Shown: positions 25,412 to 37,400 of the stretch, piece by piece | Layout: each line of letters opens with the position of its first letter | How positions within the stretch are numbered: the first letter of the stretch is position 1 | Notes under the pieces: model-generated | Database searches by the model: none | Told to the model about the DNA's origin: nothing | The model's input: the letters and a program-made list of their open reading frames with translations, nothing else | Translations under genes and position numbers: made by a program | Assembly (NCBI GenBank): GCA_003999685.1 | Contig: CP021223.1 | Span: 1,860,001-1,924,000 of the forward strand | Length of the DNA: 64,000 nucleotides | Source of the DNA: Taiwanofungus camphoratus | Lineage: Eukaryota; Basidiomycota; Agaricomycetes; Polyporales; Taiwanofungaceae | Direction of reading: 5' to 3'

Positions 25412-27855
25412 TCACAAGCACGAAGACGGAACGCACCACCATCCTCTGAAATAGGTATAGAGCAAGCCCAGAGACATCAACCCCCTCTCTCGCATCTCGG
25501 AGACGAGCTGTCGCCGAGTGTCCTGCCAGACGGCACACGCACAATATTTTGCCGTTACCAAGAAGATACGAATCTGACATAAACAGTAAGTCAAGGCAGA
25601 TTGTATCAAGGAAGCACGTGTTTACGTTCGAATGAGTTGTAGCAAGTGCCCGGTCCAGACTCCTGATGAAATAACGATGAGTTAGCTTCTAAGATAAACC
25701 GCCAAATAAATCGCAGAGCGTACATACCTCGTCAAGTCATTGAGTTTGAATACCATAAGGACCCTCCTCGGAACCCTTCTTAACACATCGAACAGTGAGA
25801 ATAGTAGGCCCTCTTTTTGTACGACAACTTTACGAATGGCCTCCATCTCTTCCTCTGTCTGCGCAGTCAGGTCGATCATGCCAGAGGCTTGCTTGAAAGT
25901 TGCTCTCTTTGAAGGCTCTTCAATCTCGTCCCAAGAGCCTTTGAGGACCGCCCTACCTACGAGTATCAAGAACCATGTCGTCATCAAAATGGTAAGATTT
26001 ATTCCATGAAGTCATCCTATGACACCTACCCGTCAATGCAGCCTCAAACACGGGGTACTATGCAGCTGGTTTCAGTGCCCGAGACATGAATTTCCGCTCG
26101 CTACTCACAAGCTCATCATCGACATTCCCCACCAATTTCGCGTATTTCCTTCGGTCCGCTACAACAGCTGGGGATGCAGGTGCAATCAATGCTAACATGA
26201 ACCGGCTATAATTGATCCGCAACGCCCTGTCGAGATCGAAGTATAGTCCATGATCCAACAGAACAATCTCAAAGTTGTAGGGGGACTTGGAGTTGAGTGG
26301 TGCAGGTCGTATGAGTAGATTGCCTATCCGAGTCATGAATAACGGTGTTGGGGGTGAATCAAAAGAGCTCACCAAGATGAGGATCCTGCGCCACCATAAG
26401 TACTTGTGAGCTTAGATCAATAAACCAGTCCACGTCAAGGTACCGCATGAAACCACCCGTTCAGATGCACCATCCGACCAAAGATTCTAGCCAACTCTAT
26501 TGCGACCTTGTTTCTATCTATATTGTTCTCTGCCAAGTATTCAAGGTCGTCCGCCCGGCGACCGTCGATATATTCCATTACGAGGACTCGTTTTTCCGCA
26601 CGCAAAACGTGAGCTGTGCAGATGTTCAACAAGATAGTATCTGTCCAAATATGGCAGCTTGGGGGAAGGACTTACGGATATACAATGATGTGCAAATGTT
26701 CTTAAACTCATTCATAGTTCGAATGGCATTATCACGTTCATATGTGAAATCCATTTCTTTTGGTAGGTTTTCCCTCATTTCCTGTCCCAGCCATGTGAAC
26801 TCGAATTCGGGAAACCAGTGTTTGATCCATCCTGCATATGATCATCAATAAAGATGAACAGGACAAAATCGGATGACCTGCCAAGAGATATTTCGACCAT
26901 CTCCATGTCAATGTCACAGAATTCTGCGAGATGAGGATGTTGAAGCTGCTTCGTATCAGATACGCTACCAAAGGAGCCGGAAGATTACAACCGACCTTTA
27001 CAGCGACCATTTCACCGGTCCCTTTCCACCGCCCGACATGTACCTGTGCTAAACTGGCTATTCCTATCGGCTGTGGATCGAAGTCCTCGAAATACTCGGA
27101 GAGGGCACCGCCCATGTCGGATACGAAGAGCCTCTCAACGTCCTCGTATGGCGTTTCCTCGCACTGGTCTTGAAGAGGGCGCATAGTGCTTGTCCATTCT
27201 TTAGGAAGTACCACACTGTGACCTTGTTAAAATATGTGCGTTTACAGCCAAAGGCGAAAATTGGAACATACTCACAGTGAAGCCATATGCTGTCCGAGTT
27301 TGATGAAGATACCTTTTGGGAGAAAAGATTAGGACAGACAGAATTGAATCATGCATGAACCCTCATGCCTCCATTAGCAAGAAGCGCCTCTAGGACTCGC
27401 TCCGCACTACGTCTGTGACACTTCGAGTACGCGTCCTGACGCGCGTCTTCCGAATCGTAACTCTTCGCGAACGTGATCTTGTAGTCTACTGCTCCCAGTA
27501 TTGCAGCCTCTGAAGTGTGAGAACATTTCCATCAAAGGTACAACCCCGAGCGGGAGTATACTCAGTACTTACTGGCGACTCTCGAACATCGTACGACGGC
27601 AAGAATGATGTGCCGAAATGGCGGATTATAGGTATACGCCACGTAGCCACTGCCAGACAGTACCAACAGTGTTGCTGGCAAAACTACCCATGGTCCGAAA
27701 TGGCGCGAATAACCTGATCCTTGCTGGGCCTTCGACGACTGCAAACGACGACCGAGCCAGTGCGCGTGTGGCCTCCGCACAAGAGGCTTTGAGATCTCAC
27801 GAGTGAAGAACTGCCAGACTGCACAGTGTGGGTAGCACCGCCCAAAAGAATACAT
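25412..27855 (-). CDS. ABC1/ADCK atypical kinase-like protein, mitochondrial (MCP2/CQD2-like)
   Basis: It belongs to the UbiB/ABC1/ADCK family, which acts in mitochondrial coenzyme Q and lipid homeostasis. Exons: 27573-27855, 27369-27509, 27276-27312, 26996-27215, 26882-26945, 26676-26831, 26444-26613, 26373-26385, 26109-26323, 26030-26057, 25728-25956, 25626-25662, 25412-25573; 584 residues. Visible parts: an Arg-rich N-terminus and one hydrophobic segment (WVVLPATLLVLSGSGYVAY), as in an inner-membrane protein; the KxGQ motif (K146-Q149, FIKLGQHMASL); the Ala-rich loop that replaces the kinase P-loop (GIASLAQVH, 205-213); Lys227 in VAVK; the catalytic loop HADPHLGN (356-363); and the metal-binding LLDHG (Asp385). 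Introns 2 and 5 use GC donors and exon 8 is 13 nt. The last exon is the least certain. The ADCK1/MCP2 branch is preferred from LGQHMASL and LPKEWTSTM, but COQ8 and CQD1 were not compared by alignment. Confidence 0.85.
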
Positions 27856-28920
27856 ACAGTGCAGTCAAAGGACAGTTATGCTTTCATGCTTCTGTGGATA
27901 TTGGAATATACCACTTATGGAGTCGCATCACGAGTCGCATATTTGCCGACCTCGCGCGCCTCACTCTAAAAAAGCAAAAAAAGACCTTCTTCGCTTCGTA
28001 CCACCACCTAGGCAACTTTCCCACGGTCATCAACCCATAGAATTATGCAAACCAATGCTGGTGAGACATGAATGGGTCTCAACAGCAACAACAATGCACA
28101 CTATCCACATCTAATCCGAGCAATAGACAAAGTAAAACTGTGTCAGGTATTGTAGACCCAGGAAACCCAGTCAAAATACTGGAATTTAAAGGTATCACCA
28201 AAAAGAACAAGTTTGATCTGGCTAAGCTCACAGAAATACTACTACAGTACACTTGCTCATAATGCATAAAATTTCATAATGCATAGCATGGCACTGAGCT
28301 TGTGTGCAAGAGCACAGAATCTGATGTATAATCAAATTTGGGGTTATGCATTATCACATATAAGAAAATAATTAATTTTATAGGCCTTAATTGGTAGGAT
28401 GGGTCCAAAATAGTGAGCTGAGGTCCTTTAAGAGAGTTTTGTAAGCCCTCTTGGCTTCAGATCTGTTGACACCGAGTCAGATAGATCGAAGTATATTGGT
28501 AACTGCATAGATGAGAAAGGAACTAAGGAGCTATTACAAAAAGAGGAAAATGTCTACATACCTGTACAGATGAGAAAGGGACTAAGGAGCTTAGGTAAGT
28601 TCTGTGTCTGTGCAGGTACATTTGAGGTCATGTGGTAATTTCTGCTGTACTATGGTAAGGTGGGCTGTAAGTGTCTGGAAAGTCCTTACAAGTTTTTTGC
28701 ACTCAACCATCATGTCTTAAAGTTGTGTAAACAGCTAAAGTGACTGGGTATGCAATATGTGGATGTAAAGGATGTCAAAGCACTATTGTTGCAACATCAG
28801 TTGTGCAAATTGCACTTGAGAAAATTGGACTTTGCCGTCCATCAGCAGATGACACTTGACAAGTTCTGGGGTGATTTCTCTCAGTCTTATATCACCACAA
28901 TATTGTAGGGATTTTACTTA
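27856..28920. other. Intergenic region and AT-rich transposon debris
   Basis: The first ~200 bp should be the 5' flank of the ABC1 kinase-like gene. From about 28080 the sequence becomes AT-rich and CpG-poor, like the transposon remnants that follow. A short open frame at 28068-28262 has no recognisable domain. Imperfect repeats (GAGAAAGGAACTAAGGAGCT and a diverged copy ~60 bp on) occur near 28512-28590. No gene is called. Confidence 0.4.
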
Positions 28921-29106
28921 CAGTGACTCACCAAGCTGTTATAATATTTGTCACTTTTTGACTGTTTGACCTATATCTCAGTAACCAGATATATGATAGC
29001 TTCAAATGTTAGATTTTTAAAAAGCCCTGCATCATAACTTTCCAATGTGGTATCTATCATAAAAAACAGACAAGTATATGTGAAGATATGTATCATTCTT
29101 TCAGAG
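28921..29106 (+). repeat. Terminal inverted repeat of an older Tc1 element
   Basis: It begins TACAGTGACTCACCAAGC and matches the left terminal repeat of the Tc1 element at 29519 over about 185 bp, with more divergence. It is cut off exactly where the LTR remnant starts at 29107, so the LTR landed inside this older element. The rest of that element is not found downstream. Confidence 0.7.
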
Positions 29107-29518
29107 TGTTGCCAGGGAGTTTGCCCTGGTAATGCTGCAGAAGCTTAGTGTGGTGTACAGCAAGGGGACAAGGAGGAATGATGGTGACAATGAGTCATGA
29201 TCCTCAGTAGTCTTCAACTACAAGCCCTATGTAGTCACGATAGTCTTTACAGGCTTCTTGCAAGTGCAAGAAAATGCATAAAGAAAAGCATGTATTGATA
29301 CTAAGTGTGTAGTACACTTTGGAATAGATGAACAAAAAGGATACAACTGAGAAAACCCCCAGCAGAGGGTTCTCCTTTTACTGCTACCACTGACCCTCAG
29401 ATAGCTAAATGGTCCTCAAGGGACAGCATAAAACAAGAAGAGTCAGCAGCCCAAAGTATGTAACTACCATGGCATAAGCGGAGATGGTTGGCCCATTGGT
29501 CAGTCTGAGTGAGTACTA

Positions 29519-31135
29519 CAGTGACTCATAAAACTGTTGCAATGTTTGTCACTTTCTGACTGTTTGGCCTATATCTCAGCAACCAGATATGCGATAGCTT
29601 CAAATGTTGGACCATTAGCAAGCCCTGCATCATGGCTTTCTAACATAGTATCTATCATAAAAAACAGACAAGTATATGTGAAGTTATCTATCATTCTTTC
29701 AGAGAGTTCATTGCAACGGTTTTGTTGCTAGCATAATATGAAATAGAAAATACAAATGATTAGTACTTAGTATATCCTCCTTTTGCTTTTATCACAGCCT
29801 CTACCCTTTTAGGCATACTTTCTATCAAATTTTGACACACAGAAGCATCAATTGCATCCTATTCCTTCTCTACATGCTCTTAAAGCTTCAAAATCCCACC
29901 TGAAGGCTTTTCATACCCTGCAAGCCTGTTTTCAAGTTTTGCCAAAGGTGCTTAATAGGATTGAGGTCAGGAGACTGAGCTGGTCATACCATGACATTAA
30001 AATCATGGTCCTGAAACCACCTTTTAGCCTTTTTGCTAGTGTGCTTGGAGTTATTGTCTTGCTGAAAGATGACATCTTGAAGGATTAGACCATAGTAATC
30101 AAGTGATCCTTGAAGTTCATCCTTCAAGATGCTGACATAAAGGTCTGCATCCATCCTCTCATCAATCTTACATGCCAATCCAACTCCTTCTCAAGTCATA
30201 CAGCCTCATACCATGACACTCCCTTCACCAAACTTGACTGTTCCCTCCACCAGTCTGACACTAAAACCCTCTCCTGGCTTTTTTCATCCCCATTTCCTTT
30301 CATCTGACCCCAGGTGATTGATTTTGGTCTCATCAGACCATATAACCTTCTTTCAATCATCCACAGTTCAGTGCTGATAACTCACAGCAAAGTCCAACCT
30401 CTCCTTCTGATAACACTTTGATTATAGTGGTTGTTTCTTCTTTACCACAGCCTTCATACCTGTTTTTTCCAGAGAATGATAAATGGTCTGTGAGAATATG
30501 GGTGTGTTCTTAATATTCTGAAGTGTTTTAGACACTTGAACAGCACTTTCATCCTTTCCAGTGCTAATTAAGCAAATAGCATGACAAATATCAGTGGAGA
30601 AAAGCTTGGCTGGGCAGCCACCAGAGGACTTGAGAAGGGTAGGACAAAGTCTAGAGCATATCCTGGTGATAGTACTATGATATACACCAGTAGAGCTGGA
30701 TATTTGGTGAGCAGATTGATCTAAATCAAGCAGAGAAAGAATTTGATTGGTAATATCTATAGAGAGGAATTTCATGATGATGAAAGTATGGTTCAATTTG
30801 ATATTATTGCTTGTTTGTGCTATGTTGAACTTCTCTTAAGGTCACATGACTTGCACAAAAAGATTCAAGCCCAGCAAGCATGATGTCCTGCCACTGTCTA
30901 TCAATATTGGATTTGTAAAATGTCAGCAACAAAACTGTTGCAATGAACTCTCTGAAAGAATGATAGATAACTTCACATATACTTGTCCATTTTTTATAAT
31001 AGATATTACATTGGAAAGCCATGATGCAGAGCTTGCTAATGGTTCAACATTTGAAGCTATTGCATATCTGGTTGCTGAGATATAGGCCAAACAGTCAGAA
31101 AGTGACAAACATTGCAACAGTTTTGTGAGTCACTG
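29519..31135 (-). mobile_element. Tc1/mariner (DD34E) transposon, full length, decayed
   Basis: This 1.62-kb element has unusually long terminal inverted repeats of about 220 bp that start CAGTGACTCA, and it is flanked by TA at both ends. It carries one transposase gene on the minus strand and is inserted in an old LTR. Its truncated sister is at 8943-9711. The near-identity of its two terminal repeats suggests an insertion younger than the surrounding LTR. Confidence 0.88.
29760..30775 (-). pseudogene. Tc1/mariner transposase, DD34E type, inactivated
   Basis: The ATG is at 30775 and the natural end (AKGGYTKY, then TAA) at 29760. Order: helix-turn-helix domains (to about 30422), first catalytic Asp in VIWSDETK, second in IFQQDNNSKHTSKKAK, and the third position in PDLNPIKHLW. 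There, 34 residues after the second Asp, the expected Glu is Lys. Reading along the conserved frame, seven Trp positions are stops: six TGA (in HWTVDDWKK, KWGWKK, MVWGCMTWEG and MVWPAQSPD) and one TAG (before DAIDASVCQN). One further TAA and an apparent frameshift near 29890 are also present. The copy cannot make an active enzyme. Confidence 0.85.
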
Positions 31136-31217
31136 TACATAGAAAGGGTGCTGCGCGTTCATGGTGTGATGAACAAAGGAAAAGAAAAATGATTAAGTCC
31201 ATAGTTCTATCAGTCAG

Positions 31218-32003
31218 TGATACACACTATAACACTCCAACCCTCACTGGGTATGACCTAAGAGAAGCTGGAAGGCTATAGTACTAGTTAGTGTGCTAGG
31301 GGAGAGTCAGCAGCAAAGGGTTCCTGATCTCAAATGGGTCGAGAGATGTCTATGAAAGTCTTCGATGACCTACAACGTGTGTCGTGACTGCTTGATGTAG
31401 CTTCGATGCACTATTATGCAATACTGTACTAAGGGGAGGCTAAACAGAAGGACTTAGCTGATATGCAGCCCTTCAATTACTGTAGAAGGCGGACTTGGGT
31501 TAGAGATGAGATGTGAACACAACTCTTTGATGTGACTCGAAGGTGGATGTAAGACTGAGCACAACCCCTCAACAAATGTCGAAGACGGACAAGATGCAAC
31601 CCTTCAAGAGACTGTAGAAGGCAGATTGTAGATGCAACTCTTTGAATGTAAGCAAAGATGGAAAGACGCAGTAGAATGTGGTAGGAGACTGTATTGAAGG
31701 TGCTCTTCTTGAGCTCTGCAGAATAGGGAAAACTTGTCTGTTGTTTCGAAACCTCGTACATCACATTTATACTACTTTACTATAATGTAGGGCGCATCGA
31801 GAGTGGCATAGTACAAGTGGCATCCTAACTACTTGCGTACTACAGAGTAGCTCATAGAGGGAGTGGCTACTATACTGACGTCACTAGTAAGCTGAGATAA
31901 AGGAACGTACATAGACTAAGACGAAACCTGTGGCCTTAGTGTTATCGAGCGCATCAAGTGGCGCGTCGAAGCTGATCAAGCAATATTGGAGTGGCGTGAC
32001 CGG
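31218..32003 (+). repeat. Repeat unit A, 5' portion
   Basis: It begins TGATACACACTATAACACTCC and matches 2759-3548. It stops at ACCGG, exactly where the 3' LTR of the Gypsy element starts at 32004, so the Gypsy element probably inserted into this unit. The missing 3' end of unit A reappears at 42733-42916 on the other side of the Gypsy element. Confidence 0.65.
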
Positions 32004-33534
32004 TGATATGATCTAGGGAGTCCTGAACTGAGGGGATGAACCTAGGGAGTAGGTCTGACGTGTCCCAATGAGTAGAGAGAGCTAAAGCGGTGTGGTACCT
32101 GTGAAGGATATCAGAGGAAAAGGTAAGTGAGGGAACACAACAGAGAAACTACCTAAACCACTGTCAGGGGCCTAAAAGTCTAGTGTGTGCAGAGGAGTAA
32201 GGGGCCAATGAATCCTGCACAACAGGATCTTATGCCGAGATGCAGACAGTCCCAGGAAGATAGGATCGTGGTCTTCTAATCCGATGGCAGCGGGCTGGTT
32301 AAATGCCGATCAGGTGCAAAGGAGTCGAAGAAACTGAGGGCGCACTGATGGTAAACTGAGAACCGAAAGATAAACCGAAAAACTGATGTAATCAGGATAG
32401 GGGATACTGCTGAGGGCTTATGGCGTAGGAATGGGATGTAGGGCTGGCGTAGGCAATGACTGATAGACTGGACTGTGCGCAACACGTGCCTATGGGGTAT
32501 AACGAGGGCGGAGGCACGCTGGATGAGGAGGAGGAGGGGGACTGGTTACTCAGACCAAAGTTACTCCAACTTCGGGAATGTAGGACGTAGAAGATGTAGA
32601 ACTGCTGCGATATACAATATAATAGGACTGCTGGCTGACGATAAGCATAGATACAATGGAGGGGAACCTTGTCAGACTGTAGGGAAGCCTTAGAGCAGGG
32701 GAAGCCCAAATCTGAGCTCTGGGGGACAAGTCTGTAGATTCTGCGAGACAAGACAGGAGCGCGTATCTTCTCTCTGCCATCTGGTAGGTACAGAAGACTA
32801 CATAAGGGGTCTGTGGTGTCAAAGTATCTTACACAAAATAAAACTGAAGAAACTGAAAACAAACTGAAAATCATAAAATCTAGGATCCGATCAGTGTACC
32901 ATATGGGGAACTAAACTGAAGTAGGACATGAAACAGGGACACTGTATGTGGTAGAAAGGTTACGGGGGAATGGCACGAGGTGAGGGATGCTTATCTAGAG
33001 ATCATCATATAGAAGATGGGCTATCTAACCAGGCCTTGAGGGGAACAGGGACCTAAGAGTGCTGAACCGTCAAGCCGATGCATAGAGAGTCTAGGCAATA
33101 CCAAGGGATCATATGGACATCATGAACAAGAGGCCGGGACTCCGGACTGAGGGACTGAGAACCAGAACTAAGGACCGAAGACCGATAACTGAAGGACCAG
33201 GGATCGAGGACTGAAAATTGAAGACCAAAGGACTTTTGCTCGGTTTCTCTTGGCCAACAAGAGGGACTTGGGAACGTAAGAGGGATGCTAGGACAAGCTG
33301 AAAGAGTGCATTACAGAGTATGAGGGACTGCTCTGCAGGATAGGGGTGCACTGTAGAACTTTCAATATTCGAAGTCTGAATAATGATGTTTTAGTGCGTT
33401 GACTGGGATTCTTGGGTGGCGTTATGATGCATGGACAGTGGGTCTTTGTCCTGATGATCTGTAGAGTAGTCTAGAGGCACATAGAAAACCAAAGATGGGT
33501 GCTTTCAGGGCGCAGAGGTATATCAGACCTATCA
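32004..33534 (-). repeat. 3' LTR of the Gypsy element (type B)
   Basis: This 1.53-kb LTR starts (minus strand) TGATAGGTCTGATATACC and ends CTAGATCATATCA. It is colinear with the solo copy at 1071-2595. It shares only its 5' ~790 bp (minus-strand sense) with the 5' LTR. Confidence 0.75.
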
Positions 33535-33573
33535 CCTCCTCCCTATTGAAATTTTGACCGTCCTCGGTCAACT
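33532..33573 (-). repeat. 3' polypurine-tract region, duplicated inside pol
   Basis: These 42 bp span the last LTR bases and the polypurine tract (AATAGGGAGGAGGTGA on the minus strand). An exact copy lies at 35811-35852 inside the coding region, between RNase H and integrase. Confidence 0.7.
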
Positions 33574-34470
33574 TGTGCGGTCATGGAAGGATGTCATGCA
33601 TGCGTCCTGGCCTGTCATCACTCCTAAAGGGATAGTAAGCATGTCCTGTGTCTGGTGTCCTGACTGATGCTCCAATCCTAAACTTCAGCTCTGTCCATGC
33701 GTCTCCATGTTCCAATCATGCAAGTGGATCCATCCTAAATGCTTTCATTGTCACTGCCCATATCTGAACCTGCCTATAACTGTCCTAGAATCTCTCCACC
33801 ACCGCTTCCTTGCATGTCTCACAAACACACCACCTCTCCAACCAGTCCTCCAGCACCTATAGTTCATTGTCACAAATCTTCTTTGGCCTGGTGTCCAATC
33901 GGTGAAGTGATATAGGGGAAAAGTAGAGGGAAAAAGTCGGGAAATGTTCAGTGGGTTTTTCAGAGTTTTTAATGTATGAGATGAAGGCTTGAGACAGGAA
34001 TAAGAGAGAGAAAAAGGAATGTCAGGGGGTTATAACATGCTTTAGGCTCAGTAAATCATCATAGCCTTGAGAGGTATAAGACCTCTTGCACAATCGTCAA
34101 ACTGTCGGTATTCTCTGATATTTCTCAGTTTCTCGGTTTTCGGAAATGACATTGCGACTCATAAAGAGTAAAACTAGAAATAGAAAAATAGGAATGAAGT
34201 GAGCGACTGTGATCCTTTCAGTAAGTAGAGAGTAAATGAAATGGAGAGAACATTGTTGAGTGGGGGAATTAAGCTTTCTGTATCTGTTCATGACCTAAAG
34301 TATTAGAGTAAAAACTGAAAATAGAGTATACGTATTGGAACTGATTGGGTATCGTAAATGACTGTATTTTGCTTTTAACGGTTTTCTGATGATGTCGGAG
34401 GGGGAGGGGAAAGGAAAGGGAACAATTCTGGGTTGTCATCATTGCCTTGTGAGTTCGAGAGTTCAAGTTC
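33574..34470 (-). other. 3' non-coding internal region of the Gypsy element
   Basis: About 0.9 kb between the integrase region and the 3' LTR has no long open frame and no recognisable domain. It may be the untranslated 3' leader of the element. Confidence 0.5.
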
Positions 34471-37400
34471 TCAGAGTTTCTCGGTTGAGACGTTTATAAG
34501 ATCAGCAGGCACCTCAATGGATTTCCTGGCTAGATAAGGGATCACCTGAAATGCTGCTATGGGTTTGTCAAATACCGAGCCGTCCAACTCTGCAATAATG
34601 TAGGCACTGCCTTTGTTCCTGGAAACAACCATAAGGGGACTGAGATATCGAGGTTGCATTTTTCAGTTTAATGACTTCTCAATTTGTGTGTTGTGGACAA
34701 GCACCAGGTCTCCTCAGCCGAAACTGAAGTCCTGGATGGTGTTCTTGTGCTTCTTCTCAAACTGAAGTGCTGCTTGGCGCTGAGACTCAAAGACCTTAGA
34801 GTGGAGTTCGGCCACCTGCTTTACACGCTTCTGTAAGGCTATAGCGCACTGAGAAATGAGGTCAGTTGAAGATAGAATAGAAGATGGAGGGGGAAGAATG
34901 TATGTAGCTTCAACAACATCAAGGAGAATGACTGGGTGAGTGCCTGTGACCGCAAAATAGGGGGAACAACCCATGCGCCTTCAGATTGTAATCCTTTCGG
35001 ACCAAAATACTGTGTAAGCTGCCTGTGACCACCTGCTCTGCTCACCGTCCACTGCCTTGAAGAGGGCTTGTCTGATGTCAAAATGTGGCCTCTCCACAAG
35101 CCCATTTTCCCAAGAATTGTAACCGCTAATTCGGATGTGATGGAGCTGGTATTTCTTTGCCAGGAGATGAGCTGCTTTAATAAAGGGCACCCCATTGTCT
35201 GTGACAATTTCTGAGAGAGCACCCCACCGACAAATAAAGTCCTCGAAGATCCAGTCAGCTAGGGCTTTGGCTGTCTCCTTCCGAAGCATCTGAAACTCGG
35301 GATACTGTGTGCATGAGCATTGGCCTTGGACTATGTACTTAAAGCCATTGGAAGGAGGCATGTGCATCGTGTCAATGTGTACTTTGATGAAGATCAGTGC
35401 CGGAGTAGCAACCGTTGGAGGAATAAGGATCTGGCACACCTGGCGTATCTGACAGAGATGACAGGTACGGACATACCAGGTGATGTCTATGTGATGGTGG
35501 GGCCACCAGAAGTGTTCTGAGACCAAAACCTTTGTCGCATGGATGCTCCTGTGAGCTACTGCATCATGGCATTCTCTGAGAATTCAAAGCCAATTTTCCT
35601 GTTTCACGACTAATTTGTGAGCACTCTGAGGATCTTTTTGCCAGAGAACATCTCCATTGAGAAAAAACAGCAAGCAATACTTAACAAATCCTTCATACTC
35701 CGAGTCTGACATTTCCAAAGGTTTCTCGAGCATCCAAAGAAATCGGCTAACCAATCCGAGTTTTGAGTCTGCCGCTTTTGCTGCATCAGACCTCGATACT
35801 GAGTCGTAGCTCACCTCCTCCCTATTGAAATTTTGACCGTCCTCGGTCAACTCAGAGGAGAGAATCAGATGTGGTGGATCTTCGGTTTTCGGGCATGTTT
35901 CGATCTCGGTTTTCGAGATTAACGGGGGGGGTGGAAGAGAAAGAGCTGGTACATGTGGGAAAAATGAGAGAAGTCGATGAGATGGTTTGAGAAGGGGTGT
36001 CTTGAATATGGTGTAGAAAGGAGTGCATCTTGTCTATCCAATCTTCGAAATCTTCTTCGTCATCCTCATCTTGATCTCCAGACTGGGGGGTCCGTCTTGA
36101 AAGTTCATCTGGGCCGTGCATTGTACCAGGAACATGAATAAGGGTGAAATGGAAGGTAAGAATGGAAACTATCCAGCGGTTAATGCTGGCGCTGGGTGCA
36201 ATATTGGGGTTCTGAAGCATTCCTTTAATGTAGCGTGCGTCAACTTCGACTATGAGATTTCTGACTCCTATAACATAAATTCGAAGCATACACAAGGCCC
36301 TGAAGAGGCCATAAATCTTGATTTTCGGCTGGGAAAACCAACACTCTCACTCATTGAGGGTAATGGATCCAAACCGGTTATAAAACTGAATTTTCGGATT
36401 ATCTTCATCGCACTGGCAGAGGTGATAGTCTACCGCTATGAATGAAGTATCAACTGCGAGGATGATGGAGGCCAAAGAATTGTAATTGATGGCTCAGAGG
36501 GCTGGGGAAGTCAGTAAGGCATCCTTGAGGTCCTCCTGTGCTGCAATTTGCTCAGGACCAAACTCGAAGGGGACCGCTTTACATGTAAGGCGTACTAAGG
36601 CATCTGCTCTGTGGGCAAAATTCCGAATAAAAATTCTGACCACACCAATGGTCTCCAGGAAGGCTCGGACATTGGATAGGGTTTTACAGGGTCCCCAATT
36701 TTGGATTGCGAAGACCCGAGATTTGTCTGGAAGGTGCCCTTCAGGTGTGCACCTATGCCCAACTACCATGATTTCTCAGGCGATAAGGACACTCTTAACT
36801 CCCGAAAAAGTGCCTCCAGTGTAGTGCATGCGTGTGACGATTCTGTTTAGGTTAATAAAATGCTCCCAGACAAACTTACATATGCCAGGGTTTTCCAGAA
36901 GTGTGTCAGAGTCATAATCACTCTCGGGACCTTTGACTGGTACATCATCGATGTACGGAATGGTAAAATGGGGAATTTCAGCTTGTAGAATGTGAGTAAC
37001 GTCATCATGAAAGATAGGGACCAAATTTGTCCAACCCATAGGTAGAGTGACTAGCCTCATCGCACCAAAAGGGGTCTGGAAGGTGGTCAAATCCCGAGAA
37101 GCTTCAGCTATGAGCCGCTCATCATATCCGACATAGAGATCAAGCATTGCACCACAAGGCCGACCTCTGAATTGTTTAGCAAGATGCTTCAGGGTCGGTG
37201 GGACACCTGAGTGCTGTATGGTGACTGCATTGAGGGGCTCTAGACTGTGGACAAGACGCAGGGACTTCCCATCCTTCTTAACAACACAAAACCACCGAGA
37301 TCGGTAGGATGAGTTAGATGGCTCATATACACTGGCTGATATTTTCTTTTTGATGATTGCGCAGACCTTGTTGTAAATGCCAGGGGGGGATAGGGATATT

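Larger units (their letters stand above)
29107..31217 (+). repeat. Old solo LTR of the chromovirus family, split by a Tc1 insertion
   Basis: 29107-29516 and 31138-31217 together match, with many differences, the 501-bp LTR at 57895-58395. Shared landmarks are TAATGCTGCAGA, ACTACAAGCCCTATGTAGTC and GGTGTGATGAACAAAGG. The two halves are interrupted by a complete Tc1 element flanked by TA. The CpG sites of the young LTR are mostly TG or CA here, so this copy is much older. Confidence 0.75.

Noticed and set aside
28068-28262. 64-residue plus-strand open frame in AT-rich DNA
   Set aside because: No recognisable domain; it begins in a CAACAACAA run and lies in decayed transposon DNA.
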